Shown here: positions 11,178-23,087 of the stretch, piece by piece | How the letters are laid out: each line of letters begins with the position of its first letter | Numbering within the stretch: the stretch's first letter is position 1 | From: Primulina eburnea | Lineage: Eukaryota > Streptophyta > Magnoliopsida > Lamiales > Gesneriaceae | NCBI RefSeq assembly: GCF_022965805.1 | Contig: NC_133117.1 | Location: 7,960,183-8,024,182, forward strand | Reading direction: 5' to 3' | DNA: 64,000 nucleotides | Notes under the pieces: generated by a model | What the model was told of the DNA's origin: nothing | Database searches by the model: none | Seen by the model: only the letters and a program-made list of their open reading frames with translations | Program-made: the position numbers and the translations under genes

Positions 11178-11969
11178 GCTTGAATTTTGATTCATGCAGT
11201 CATCCCTGAGTTTAAAACAGTAGGGCCTGATATGTCCAGGCTTAAAACAGTAATGACATACATACCTGCGTTTTATTTTCTTAGGCATGGGTTCAGCAGG
11301 TTGTTTTCTTGGTGTAGAACTTTTGATTGATTGGGTTGTGACTGTGTGGATGTATCAACTTTTCCTTTCACAATGACTGGAACATTCACCAATTTCAAAC
11401 ACACTGTCTTTGAAGCCTAAGCCTTTCTTGTCATCTCTTCCCATCAAAAGTATGGAATCAAGTTTGGATCTACTCGAATGGAACTTGGACAAAGTCTCAG
11501 TTGCCTTTTGAAGCTCATCCTTTGTATTGCCTAGTTCTAAGTTCTTTTTTCTCAAAATTACTTCAAGTTTAGCAACCACAGCTTTTAGGTCGGTGTTCTC
11601 CTTCATAAGAGCTGAATTAAGCTTGTTTCTTTTGGTCCAATCTGCAAACAGTTCTTCATAAAGCTTTTGTACACTCTCAAAAGTGATTTCTTCATCATCA
11701 TCTTCCAACTCATCAACTACACTCGAATTTTCAAAAGAGGTAGATTTTAAACAGACTGATTTTGCGCACATGTTGTGCCCATGTGTGGCAACACCTAACG
11801 GTTTCACTTGCAGCCATCGTTTTTCTGTCAACAGAGCAGTCAAGGAGGTGTGATTATCTTCATAAATGGATTTCTCCTCCTCATCAGATTCTTCATCGCT
11901 TAGAAACACATTATAGCCTTTGTTCTTTCGTAATCTGTTAGCATACTTGTTTTCAAGTGATGTCTCCAT
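11178..11969 (-). pseudogene. gag: copia Gag C-terminal part (S3)
   Basis: The frame from 11969 opens METSLENKYANRL and holds an acidic stretch (DEESDEEE) and a long predicted coiled coil (ALMKENTDLKAVVAKLE, NTKDELQKATETLSKF). After one stop at 11355-11357 the same frame continues to a zinc knuckle CHYCFKPGHIRPYC at 11217-11258, which would bind genomic RNA. Only the C-terminal half of Gag is present: the METS start lies shortly after the primer site, so the N-terminal capsid region appears deleted. Coiled coil plus CCHC order is typical of Sirevirus Gag. Confidence 0.75.
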
Positions 11970-12027
11970 TACATATTTCTGTCACACAAACAAAAACCAG
12001 AATCAGCACTTAGCATATCAAGAGTAG

Positions 12028-12039
12028 GCCCTGATACCA
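12028..12039 (-). other. primer binding site of S3
   Basis: Minus strand TGGTATCAGGGC, one mismatch from the initiator tRNA-Met complement TGGTATCAGAGC, two bases inside the LTR end at 12042. Confidence 0.75.
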
Positions 12040-12041
12040 CT

Positions 12042-13100
12042 TGTAAGGAATAATGTTCGACAGAAGAAAGTGTATATAACAATATTAGTATAAGATGTAA
12101 ATTTGTGTTTTATCATAATTAAGTGTTGTGTCAAATGTTGCAACATTTAAGACAACATGCAGCGGAATATTAAAGTTTGTAACACAAATTCACTTTAAAT
12201 AAATAGATGGACAAGATTAAATTTGCACAAGTATAAATACTTGCGTAGTGCCTCAAGCAAAAATCAATTACTAGAAAACCAAAACGTTTACAAAAATCTA
12301 TCACTAGTGATTTTCAAAAAAATCAATTTTCACAGCATGTTGAGAAAATAAACGCTTTCTAAAACAGATAACCAGAACAAAACTTATTCAAGAAAGCAAC
12401 AAACACGTGAGCCAAAAAACTAAAGTAACAAAATGATCTCCAGCCAACTTCGTCACAGATGTTGTCTGTAAATATTTCCAACATTCAAGACAACATGCGG
12501 TATCTGCACTCTTCACAACAACACGTCCCTTGAAGAAATATTTCCTTGAAATCTATGACATACACAAAAGTGTGTATATTTGATCGAGCGAAGATACCAC
12601 CATGAAAATCTCTCACGAAAATCACTTCCGCGAAAAACTATCTCCACGAAAAACTCCCTTTATGAAAATCTCTTCCACGAAAAATCCTACACGTGAACTC
12701 TCTGAATTTTTCTCTTCTCTCTTCTCTCTTCGCTTTTGAAGCTCCATCTCTTATTTATAAATGTTTTCTCTTCTATGATTTATCTTGAAGGAAATCTGTA
12801 AGATATGGTATACGAGAATTTTATTAGAAACAAATCAATAATACCATATCATGTAAATCATTATATAAATATTATATCTAGAAGATCTTTATCATAAAGA
12901 TAAAATCTAGAAAGGTGAAACTCAATATTCCACATAATCTTATCAATAGGAAATTAAATTTAAGGAAGAAATTATATCACAATAAAATCTTAACATAATT
13001 ATCTAGAAAGGTAAAACCAAAATTAAATATTAAATATCATATCAACACGGAATAATATATCTTGAGAAATAAATTTAATATGAAATTTTTTTTTCCTTCA
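12042..13100 (-). repeat. 5' LTR of S3
   Basis: Plus-strand ends are TGTAAGGAA at 12042 and TTCCTTCA at 13100, an imperfect terminal inverted repeat with TG...CA. The length is 1059 bp. On the minus strand a TTTATAAAT box lies near 12749-12757. It is followed by 85 bp of unassigned DNA before the solo LTR target site. Confidence 0.8.
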
Positions 13101-14260
13101 GAATTGTACTATTAATCGGTATGTAAGTGCTTTAATTTGAATGTTGTGTACCCAACTTCTGAGCTTAGGCAATGAATGCTAATTTTGTAACGCACCGTAA
13201 TTTTACTATTCAAAATTTGCGAAAAAATTAAAACTTTTCTTAAATAAAACGTGAACCGTCAAAATTCGCTAAAACAAACTGTACGTCCCCAAAAGTATTT
13301 GCAAGAGAAAAAAATTTATGGTTCAAACTCTCATAACCAAAAGCACAAATCAGAGTATTTTTAAACATTCAGAAGAAAACTTAAAACATGGCGGTCCTCG
13401 AGTTTAGCCTCCCGCTCAGTCCAAGCAAACTCACTGGTCCGCACCCCTCGTCTCCTCATATGCATCCTCACCTACATCGATCAAGTCTAGTGAGTCTAAA
13501 GACTCAACACGTATAAACTGGAGATAACGAGTAATACGTAATAAAATCACATGCAACTTTAAAATATGACATACATACTGAAACTTGAACTTGCACATAA
13601 AAGCTTGAACTTACGTACATACATAGACGTGCCATAATGTGAAACTTCTCTTAAACATGCTTGCATACTTAGACATACTTGAACATACATAAATTTCGTC
13701 ATTTTTTTTTTGCGTAGAGGCATGTTTCAAAGCAAGTGACCCATAACATAAATCGCCTGATCAGACTAAAACACAGTATTGGGCTGACAGAAAAGATCCA
13801 CTGCCACATACATGAGATCCCTGTTCATAATTTAACGGGCGGATTGGTCCCCGTTCATAATTTAACGCTTTCCAATCCTGATCTAAACTCGTTCATAATT
13901 TAACGTGCGGATTGGTCCCGGTTCATAATTTAACGCTTTCCAATCCTAAACATAAATTTGGTCACAAGACATTTAGCATAGCTCAAAAACTTAAAAGTAT
14001 TTTCTTTGCACGTCGAACATACTTACTTGGCGTTGAGGGATTAGTTGGATTTCGTTTTGGGGCCGCTGCTGCACCTACTAACCTGAATTTAAATACTTAA
14101 CTTGCATAACTTAGACATAGGTACACATGCTCACCACCGAATTCCATAAACAACTTAAGACATTCTAAAACACTCGGGAATTGACCTCATTTAAATTATC
14201 ATACTAAATCAAGACATGAAACTCCAAAGACAAAATAAAATTCCCCAAAAATATGAAGTA

Positions 14261-14523
14261 CACGGACCTCGTACCGGGATCCGTGTATGGGTCCGTGTAG
14301 GTGCGCAAAGGAAATACTCGAGAAGTAGAAGGGACACGGACCCCGTGCCTAGGTCCGGCTCCGGGTCCGTATAGGTGCGGTGAAATTTGTCGTGCAGGAA
14401 AGAGAAGGCACGGACCCCGTGCCTTGGTCCGTTTGGGGGTCCGTTTTGGATCGCAAAAATGGCACCAAGAAGAAAACGAAGGCACGGACCCCGTGCCAGG
14501 GTCCGTGTCCGTGTACCTGCGCG
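14261..14523. repeat. 74-bp GC-rich repeat array in the solo LTR
   Basis: Units start at 14261, 14335, 14409 and 14483, an exact 74-bp step. Each opens with the near-palindrome cacggaccccgtg (first copy cacggacctcgta) and contains further ggtccgt words, so each can fold back on itself. The short proline/arginine-rich frames on both strands here are by-products of this repeat. Confidence 0.85.
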
Positions 14524-15400
14524 ACTTGTAAACCCACGAAATTCAATACATGCAATGCTTATCATTCTAGACTCGATTGTACGGACTATGGACCGACACC
14601 CCGAGACCCATACTAGTATGCCATAACATCGAATAAAATTTGTACAAACACCTCATAGCACGACGTCCACTTTACGACACATACAATTCAAAAACACGGC
14701 ACTTGACACCAAATCGTTTCCTACGACTTCTAATGAATTCGAGTGCCTATCAACACTAATCGAAAATCCAAATGCCAACCCAACATCATACTAAGCATAC
14801 CTAGATTCAGCAACAATCAACCGTCGATTCCCAACGAAGTCTGCAACAATAAAATCTCAAGATCACATTAATACATAATTTTCTAAAAATGCAATTTGAG
14901 CAGTCCCACGGAAAAACATCATAACTCACTCAATTTTTATTTAAATATTTCGAATTTTATATCAAATCGATGGTATCAAAAAGTTCTACATTTCATCCGT
15001 TGAACGATTTTCCAGAAAATCGATTGAAAAATTGCAGTAATTAAAAAGACGGCAAATTTGAGTTTTCAGATCAAAAAACCGTCTCAAAAGTGATCTAACC
15101 ATATTTTCTCAAACTCTTACATAACATACACATGATTTTCATACAATAAACATCAAAATATTTACTATATATGACAAAATCGATGCAGAAACAAAAGAAT
15201 ATACATGCCTTTTGATATTTAAAAATATTGTAACGACGATACCGAAGCGAAGATGGCGCGAGGATTGATCCGGGACGATGGTGGCTCGATTTTCTTGCAA
15301 CAAAAATGACGAAACAAGCTGGGAATAATTAGAGGAGGGGCGGTTGCTGAATGATAGAAGAACCCTAGGTTTTTTTCTCTTTCAAAATATAATAATCCGA

Positions 15401-15421
15401 ATGTGTGTGTGTGTGTGTGTG
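15401..15421. repeat. (GT)n microsatellite
   Basis: About ten uninterrupted tg units inside the solo LTR, followed by imperfect gtgtgag words. Confidence 0.9.
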
Positions 15422-15974
15422 TTAATCGGTTTTTAGTGAGTGTAAAAATGTGTAAGTGTGTGTGAGTGCATAAAACTTGTGTGTGTTTATATTAGGAGAA
15501 ATTATAGCTAAATTAACTAATTAAAAATACTAATTAAATGTTAACACACACTAATTTAATTAATCTCTTCAATTAAATTAATTACACACTAATTTTATAA
15601 AATTTTCCTCTTCAACAAAATAAAATACATAATGCTAACTTTAAAATTCTAAAATCACTAAATAAATAAATAAGGCATTTAAAATACTAAAAACTTAAAT
15701 AAATTATTTAAAATGCCCCGTCTAGCTTGTAAAATAAAATACCGTATTTTAAATAGCCAAGAATCGTCACCGGTCTTTTCATCGATCCCGCCTCAAATAA
15801 TTGCCTGAACATGAAACTCGAAAAAAATTTTAACGTGCATCACATAAACATGAATAATTTAAAATAATGCATTTAAATAAATTATGCATGGCTAAAAACT
15901 CATTTTAATAAATAGTTTAACAATTAAAAAAGTATATGGGTTATACGTGTACTGATTTTGGATTCTACAAATTT

Positions 15975-16484
15975 GTTCCTAGATATTCTTATAAGTAATG
16001 TTCGTTATATATTTTATATGTGCTTTGATAGAAAAATACGTGATTTCCCCCCTTTAAATTTTTTTTAGGAGAAAAGCGTGTCGTACTTTTCCCCCATCGC
16101 TTGCATTTACCATACGTGGTTTCAACTAAATTCTATTGCTAATCGAAACACTATTTGTCTCTATTATACTCGATCTTAATATTTAGTGTAAGATACTAAA
16201 CAAAGAAATAATTTGGATATTTTAGAATTCAAAAAAATATAGCAAGACACAGATATTGGTATATAGTGTAAGAGATTTTTGATATGTTTATAACTTTAAT
16301 ATGCACTATTGTGTGAGCACTGATGAGGTGATACTCACTTTATCGATGTAATGAAACATCTCATGGTATTCACGTGATATTGCATGGTAGGTATATAGTC
16401 TGAACAACTGTAATTAGAACGAGTATAATTAGGCAAACTATTATGTTCTAACAATCAATTTATTTACTGTTCTCTCATTTATTT
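15975..16484. other. intergenic, unassigned
   Basis: AT-rich DNA between the solo LTR and a MITE. I find no protein-coding frame, repeat boundary or RNA gene. The 9-bp catttattt at 16476-16484 is the left target duplication of the MITE. Confidence 0.4.
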
Positions 16485-16666
16485 GAGTGAGTCTCATGTG
16501 AGACCATCTCACGGATCATAATCTGTGAGACGGGTCAACCTTACTCATATTCACAATAAAAAGTAATACTCTTAGCATAAAAAGTAATATTTTTTTATGG
16601 GTGACCCAAATAACAGATCCGTCTCACAAATACGACCCGTGAGACCGTCTCACACAAGTTTTTGTC
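16485..16666. mobile_element. MITE copy A, 182 bp, 9-bp target duplication
   Basis: Flanked by catttattt at 16476-16484 and 16667-16675. The ends are imperfect inverted repeats (GAGTGAGTCTCATGTGAGAC against GACAAAAACTTGTGTGAGAC on the other strand), each followed by a tctcacgg word and internal palindromes around ctgtgagacgg. No coding capacity. A second copy lies at 49591-49773. A 9-bp duplication points to a Mutator-type transposase acting in trans; that assignment is inference. Confidence 0.8.
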
Positions 16667-16714
16667 CATTTATTTTTCAATCGAAGATAAATAAAATTTA
16701 TTTGTGTAACCAGA

Positions 16715-18500
16715 TGTTGGGCCCTTAGCTCCTAATCGTTATTATAATGCAATTTGATTAGGATTAATTAATCACAGCGGAAAACGAGTTTAAAATTTCT
16801 TTACAATGAGCCCAAATCTTTTTATTTGAATACTAAAAATAGTATCTCATCTCACGTCATAAACATGCCCACACGTAATCAAAACCAATCACATATAGAC
16901 ATCTCATATCCTCGGGACATGCCCCGGTATATAGATACATATACATATATACTGGGAACAAGACATAAACATAAACATCAGCCCAAGCTGTGGCTCCCTC
17001 CAGAAGTACCCTTACCGGTCTCCTGATATCCTGGAGTACCTGCCATTGTCCACACACAAATACAACAACAGCCCCCCTTGGGGGTGAGCAAAGCTCCGTA
17101 TGGAACAACCAATCATATATACCACAAATATCTAAACAATGATATATGGTATGCAATGCATGTATTTCGTGGAGGTATCAGGTCAAATGCCCATCCACTG
17201 AGCACATGCCAGAATCAAACGAATCGCTATCAAATCAATGCTCGAGCTGGCACACCGGCCTCAATAAGGGATACTCGTATGATAGTGTCGACAAAGCGCC
17301 ATCAAATCCCAAATTTCATATCCAATCATCGGGGCCACAAATGTCTATGCTTTACGGGTCATATAATACCAGCATAGCAATTGTGTTCACAAACCCCAGA
17401 ATCCAATCAAATCATATCAGGATATCCAAGGTTCATAGCTCAACGTGCATGTCATGTATCGATGTATGCATCAAATGATGTGTGTTAACAAAACATTTAT
17501 TTTATACATCAATATTCCAATCATAATGTCATATATGACACGTCAATCAGCAAATAAGTCATATAGACACCTATTCTCATTTCAATCAATCAAATCAATC
17601 CGACATATATCATATAATACAGATACCTGTCGTATGTTACCCGGTCGCAACATACTTCAATTCTTCGTTTCCAGTTGATGTAGCCTGAAGATATTGATAT
17701 TACACTTTATCTACATCAGTGACATATTCATTCCAATCAATAACATACTCCAAAATCATTAATATGAGTTTCAAATATCATTTGAAACTTCGAAAATTCA
17801 TATCAAATTAAAATCATATCATAATTCAATTCCGACTTCGAATATGAGTTTCTTGTCGGTTATTCTACTACATATAGGAAATTCAACTTCAAATACATGC
17901 TATTCCAGCACTTTGATATTTAGAGCTGCTGGAACTAGAAGAAAATTACCTCAGTCAGAAGCCCTCGACGCGACGATCACAAATATATAATTTGTTTCGC
18001 GTTTAGACAGCGTTTCGAAGTCGATTTGGAAGGAAGAATTTCGAAATCTCGAACTTTCCTCTCGATTTACGGTGAAGAATGAAGAAAGAATAAATTAGAA
18101 GTCTCGTACTTATCAATACCGTTCTCGCGCTCGGGCTGTAGAATTCTCGCGCCCGAGCGCGAGACATTCTACCCCCGGCTTTCACTAGTACCGCGCTCGG
18201 GCAGCCACAAACTACCGCTCGGGCGCGGCATGTTCTGTCCGAGAACATCCTTTACATACCCTGGCGCTCGGGCGGTCATTTTCTACCGCCCGCGCGCCAC
18301 TCATTCTGTACAAATATTTATTTTTGTACTTATTGGCGTCCGGCTTCTCCACTCGAGCTCTTACAACGTCAATTCATATTCAATATTCATTTTCTCAATT
18401 CCATTGTCATAATATACATCAAATACATAATCACATGAAAATTTCATATATTATCGATAACCACATAGGATTTACGATAATACGATACGTGGTTCTTACA
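16715..18500 (-). repeat. 3' LTR of T1
   Basis: Plus-strand ends TGTTGGGCCC and GGTTCTTACA. It aligns along its whole length with 23300-25084. It contains the GC-rich array at 18123-18298. Open frames within it (for example 16826-17478) are duplicated in the other LTR and are not genes. Confidence 0.92.
18123..18298. repeat. GC-rich hairpin array in T1 left LTR
   Basis: Three hairpin-like units begin near 18123, 18191 and 18263 (steps of 68 and 72 bp), each 36-42 bp with two arms built on CGCTCGGGCG or CGCCCGAGCG around a short A/T-rich centre. In element orientation the array is followed within about 60 bp by an AT-rich tract that could hold the promoter. The unit matches those at 44879-45057 and 60050-60155. 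Confidence 0.85.
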
Positions 18501-18513
18501 TTTCTCCCCTTCT
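18501..18513 (-). other. polypurine tract of T1
   Basis: The minus strand reads AGAAGGGGAGAAA directly against the 3' LTR. Confidence 0.85.
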
Positions 18514-18578
18514 TAAAAGATTTCGTCCTCGAAATCTCAAACATTTCTATATACATAACATTGGCAAACATATATATG

Positions 18579-20151
18579 TCACCAGTTATAGTACATATCA
18601 AAACTAAAATCAGTAAATGGATCATTATACATTGAATACAATGGATCAGGTGGAATAACATCAAACAAGTGCGGATATGATTCTCGCATATTGCTTTCCA
18701 ATTCCCACGTTGACTCCTCGACCCCATGTCGTGTCCATTGTACTCGAACCAATGGAATCGATTCGTTTCTCAATATCTTTTCCTTTCGATCCATAATTCG
18801 AACAAGTTGTTCAACATAGGAAAGAGAAGGATCCAGTTCAACCTCATCAGGTGCAAGTATATGTAATGGATCTGGTTCATATTTCCTCAACATGGAAACA
18901 TGAAACACATCGTGAATGACAGATAAAGCTGGTGGCAATGCCAATCGATACGCAAGATCACCAACTCGATCAAGAATCTCGTATGGACCAACATATCGAG
19001 GAGATAACTTCCCTCGCATACCGAATCGAACAGTGCCTCTAAAGGGAGATATTTTCAAAAGCACTCTGTCACCTTTCTGGAATTCCAAGGGTTGTCTTCG
19101 TTTGTTCGCATAACTCGTTTGACGATCCTGAGCAGCTTTCATCCGTTTCCGAATCAACTGAACCTTATCATTCATTTCCTGTATCATTTCAGGTCCAGTC
19201 AATTGTCTCTCACCAATCTCATCCCAGAATAACGGTGATCTACATCGTCTCCCATATAAAACTTCAAACGGTGTCATACCGATACTCGTCTGAAAACTAT
19301 TATTATAAGAAAATTCAACCAATGGTAAGGCATCTTGCTATCCCATTCTGAAGTCCATCACAACAGCACGCAACATGTTCCAAGGTTTGGATCGTACGTT
19401 CAGTCTGGCCATCAGTTTGAGGATGATATGCAGTACTTATAGCTAAACACGTACCCATCGCCTCTTGGAAACTACCCTTGAATTTAGAAGCAAACCTGGG
19501 ATCACGATCAGATACAATCGAGACTGGCACACCATGCAGTCTCACAACATTCTCAATGTATAAACGGGCCATTCTCTTATAAGGATAAGTCCGCTCATAC
19601 GGAATAAAATGTGCAGATTTCGAAAGCCGATCAATAATCACCCAAATAGCATCACAGCCCTTGGGCGAACGAGGTAAATGAGTCACAAAATCCATAGCAG
19701 TATGTTCCCAATTCCATTTCGGGATTTCAAGACTATGGAGTAATCCTCCTGGTTTCATTCTCTCGGCTTTCACTTGCTGGCAGACAAGACATTTAGAAAT
19801 AAATTCAGCAATGTCCTTCTTCATACATTTCCACCAGAATTGAGGTCTCAATGTCAAATACATCTTCCGGCCTCCAGGGTGAATACTGTATTTGCTACAA
19901 TGTGCTTCTCGAATAAGGGCAGATTTCAAATCAGAATCATCAGGAACTACCAGACGACCATTAAGTCGTAAAGAACCATCAGAAGAAATCTGAAATCCTG
20001 ATTGATGTCCTGCAGATACAAGTTCTTTCGACTTTTGGATCTGAGCATCGCTTCGTTGGGCCTTTCGTATTTTCGAGATCAAATTCGGCTCAATTTGCAA
20101 TGCTGAGACAGTGACAAAATTCCAATTCAAGTGAAAAGTCCAGAAGTACAT
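18579..20151 (-). pseudogene. pol: gypsy integrase with chromodomain (T1)
   Basis: From 20151: HHCC zinc finger (HPGGRKMYL ... CLVCQQVKAE), then the core with MDFVTHLPRS (first Asp), VSDRDPRF (second Asp) and TDGQTERTIQ (Glu). A one-base frame change near 19320, after TIQTLE, moves into the frame 19322-18579, which carries VEFSYNNSF, GDRVLLKISPFRG, the GPYEI and VFHVSMLRKY region and a C-terminal chromodomain (about 18700-18800). Chromodomains of this kind bind methylated histone H3 and steer insertion into heterochromatin. The single indel is the main lesion; the catalytic residues look intact. Confidence 0.9.
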
Positions 20152-20609
20152 ATATCCTCATGTACCTTGGCGACACAAACAGAAGCTAGAATAGAATCAT
20201 GAACTTTACGGCTCAGGGCATCCGCAGTAACATTCACCGATCCAGGGTGATATTGAATTTCACAATCAAAATCCTTCAGGAGTTCCATCCACCTGTGTTG
20301 CCTCATATTCAGATCAGATTGAGAAAAGAGATATTTCAGACTTTTATGGTCCGAATAGATAACAAACTTTTCTCCGTACAAGTAATGGCGCCAAATATTC
20401 AAAGCAAACACAATGGCGGCCAATTCGAGATCATGAACAGGATAACGTATTTCATGAGATTTCAATTGACGAGATGCATAAGCAACCACTTTTCCATGTT
20501 GCATCAGAACACAGCCCAAACCTTTACCAGACGCATCTGTACACACCACAAATCCTCCGGTACCTGAGGGAATAGTAAGCACAGGTGCTGTGATCAATCT
20601 CGTCTTCAA
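20127..20609 (-). pseudogene. pol: gypsy RNase H (T1)
   Basis: Shows [15 protein letters not shown] (catalytic Asp), [22 protein letters not shown] (Glu), [16 protein letters not shown] (Asp) and the end TADALSRK. It is joined to RT by a frame change around 20620-20690 and to the integrase frame near 20140. It degrades the RNA of the RNA-DNA hybrid. Confidence 0.9.
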
Positions 20610-20686
20610 TTCAAGAAAACTAGCTTCACATTCATCTGACCAAATGAATCTCTGATTCTTCTGTGTCAGCTGAGTAATGGGTTTAG

Positions 20687-21684
20687 CTATCTTTGAAAAC
20701 CTTCAATAAAACGACGATAATATCCATCCAAACCCATGAAGCTACGGATCTCAGGAACATTCGTAGGTCTTGGCCAATTCAATACAGCTTCGACCTTCGC
20801 AGGATCAACAGATATGACATGTCTCGAAATGATGTGGCCTAGAAATACCACTTTGCCCATCCAGAATTCACATTTGGACAATTTAGCATATAAGTGACTA
20901 TTACGAAGAGTTTGAAGTATCAGTCTCAAATGTTCAGCATGCTCCTTCTTCGATTTCGAATAAACAAGAATATCATCAATAAAAACAATAAGAATCGGTC
21001 TAGATAATCTCGAAAGACCCGATTCATTAAATCCATAAAGATAGCAGGATCATTCGTAAGACCAAAAGGCATAACCAAGAATTCATAATGGCCATACCTC
21101 GTACGAAAAGCAGTTTTGGGCACATCTTCGTCTCGAACTCGTACTTGATGATACCCAGAACGAAGATCAATCTTCGAGTAAACAGGAGTACCCTGAAGCT
21201 GATCAAATAAGTCATCAATACGAGGAAGTGAGTACTTGTTCTTCACAGTAGCCCGATTCAGTTGCCTATAATCGATACACATTCGCATAGTACCATCTTT
21301 CTTTCGAACAAATAAAACTGGAGCTCTCCAAGGCGATACACTCGGTCGAATATATCCCTTATCGAGAAGATCCTGTAATTGTTCTTTCAATTCTTTCAGT
21401 TCCAGAGGTGCCATGCGATAGGGAGCTTTAGATATGGGAGCAGTCCCCGGCACAAGATCAATACTAAACTCAACTTCTCGATGAGGAGGAAAATCAGGAA
21501 TCTCATCGGGAAATACATCCGGGAATTCTTTCGCAACTGGAATCTCAGATAAAGAAGACTCTTTCTTCGAAATATCAATAGCGTAGATAAGATAACCCTC
21601 ATCTCCGCTAGTCAACAATCGGTACATTTCCAAGGAAGATACCAATGGAATTTTGGCTTGGGAACCCTTGCCATAAAATTCCAC
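20687..21684 (-). pseudogene. pol: gypsy reverse transcriptase (T1)
   Basis: Motifs in order: [83 protein letters not shown]. Near 21005 the frame slips by one, so the catalytic FIDD (20972-20983) lies in the neighbouring frame, which continues to 20687 with [18 protein letters not shown] and [14 protein letters not shown]. Apart from the frameshift the residues look functional. Confidence 0.92.
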
Positions 21685-21803
21685 TTGGGTCCATCAATTG
21701 GTCGAAATCGAACCACTGCAGGACAACAATCAACAGTAGCTCGATTTGTCGTCAAGATATCCATGCCAACAATACAATCAAAGTCGTGCATTGGGAGGAA
21801 AAT

Positions 21804-22085
21804 CTAATTCAGAAATACCACATTATCCTCATATATCAATACACAATTATGCATAACTTTTTCCGACAAAATAATATTCCCTTCTGGCGTGGCTATCGAC
21901 AAAGTATCATACAACGGGGTACACTCAATATCGTGAGATGCAACAAATGCATGAGATATGAATGAATGAGATGCTCTTTTATCAAATAAAACACGTGCAG
22001 GATAATCGCAAAGCGTGCAAATACCTGCAATCACGCCACCAGGAGCTTCTCTCGCCTGATCCTCAGTCATGGCGTACACTCTCAC
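21804..22085 (-). pseudogene. pol: gypsy aspartic protease (T1), damaged active site
   Basis: The frame contains CDYPARVLFDKRASHSFIS. The active-site triad in this family is D-S/T-G; here it reads D-K-R, so the protease should be inactive. A frame change follows before the IGMDIL-like and VRF segments (about 21700-21800), which appear only in pieces. Confidence 0.8.
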
Positions 22086-22262
22086 TAGAGATGGAACTTG
22101 GGCACTCTGACCACCCGGTCCTCAATATCGTGGGACACTTGACTGCTGAAAATATGGAACAGGAACAGAAGGTCTCGTCATACCAGGGCCACCTCTAAAT
22201 CCTGGCTGGGGTTGAGCAGAAGTCGTACCCCTGTTCGGACATACCCGAGAGAAATGGCCTAC

Positions 22263-23087
22263 CTACCCACACTGATAACAAGCACCAAACATACCTCGAA
22301 ATTGTTCGATAGTATGTATGCCTCCACAATGGCTACAATATGGAGCAATCACAGGACTCCCTCTCTGTGATCCACTAGAACTCGAAGAAGACGAAGAAGC
22401 AGAGCCAGTCTTCTTGAACTTCTTACCCCTCGGTCGCAAAGTAGGCTGCTGAGCTGACACCGGTGGTGGAGGAGTATACTGTGGACCTCCCCGCCTAAGT
22501 CCAGCCTCGGCTGCCTTAGCTCGTTCAACTGCCTCTGCGTAGCTGGTAGGCAATCCAGAAACAACATATGTATACAAAGCAGGATGTAAACCATTTACAA
22601 ACATGTTATATTTTGCCCTCGCATTCCCAGCCACGTGAGGTGCATACTTCAACAAAGTAGAAAATTTTGAAGCATACTCCGCAACAGACATCGTTCCCTC
22701 CTGCTATTTATTAAACTCATTCTCCTAAGCAGTATAATAGGAAGGAGGGGAATACTGCTCCAAAAACTGGGCCTTGAAGACATCCCATGTGACTTCAATC
22801 CCGGCCTCTTTCAATCCAATCTCAGCGGCTTCCCACCAAGATTTAGCTCGGTCTTTCAGCTGATACAAAGTAAGTTTCAGTTTCCGAGCCTTGGAATACT
22901 CAACAATATTAAACAAGTGCTCGATATCCTTCAGCCAAGCCTCAACTCTTTCAGCACTCTCAGTGCCAAAGAACCTCGGTGGTTTCAGATCCTGGAATCG
23001 AGCCATCACAACATCCATGGACAATCCTTCAAATTGCCCAACAATCCTCTCAATACTGCTACTCGCAGTTTCATTTGTGTGATCCAT
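22263..23087 (-). pseudogene. gag: gypsy Gag (T1)
   Basis: Starts MDHTNETASS at 23087 directly after a predicted splice acceptor. It carries the capsid-type signature LKPPRFFGTESAERVEAWLKDIE, RAKSWWEAAE and EQYSPPSYY. Two in-frame stops follow near 22725 and 22705, then MSVAEYASKFSTLLKYAPHV to 22263. The zinc knuckle CYQCG-VGHFSRVC (about 22240-22280) is itself split by a TAG. Gag would form the particle. All segments are in one frame, so only point mutations separate them. Confidence 0.88.

Larger units (their letters stand above)
9945..13100 (-). mobile_element. antisense truncated Sirevirus-like copia S3
   Basis: Reading right to left: LTR (13100-12042), primer site, gag, zinc knuckle, protease, integrase. 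Integrase stops abruptly near 9945, where gypsy LTR sequence begins, so RT, RNase H and the 3' LTR are missing. The integrase text (KYSFVCIDDFSRFSW, DHGKEFEN) fits the Sirevirus lineage. Several stops are present. The left end is a deletion or recombination break rather than a natural terminus. Confidence 0.8.
13186..15969 (-). repeat. solo gypsy LTR (T3-like family), antisense
   Basis: The unit begins TGTAACGCACC and ends GATTCTACA, and is flanked by AATTT at 13181-13185 and AATTT at 15970-15974. On the minus strand it starts TGTAGAATCC and its ends and much of its body align with the T3 LTR (58636-61286): shared blocks include GTACACGTATAACCC near the start, the caacgccaagtaagtatgtt block, the repeated cgttcataatttaacg block (about 13823-13935) and gactcaacacgtataaac. 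No primer site, polypurine tract or internal genes adjoin it, so it is a solo LTR left by recombination between the two LTRs of one element. Length 2784 bp. Confidence 0.9.

Noticed and set aside
14204..14626. Five overlapping Arg/Pro-rich frames on both strands
   Set aside because: Produced by the 74-bp GC-rich repeat; every frame is open because the repeat lacks A/T-rich stop codons.
16826..17478. Several overlapping open frames on both strands, 60-110 codons
   Set aside because: They lie in the T1 LTR and recur in the other LTR at 23411-23962; tyrosine/isoleucine-rich, with no domain. Chance frames in repeated DNA.
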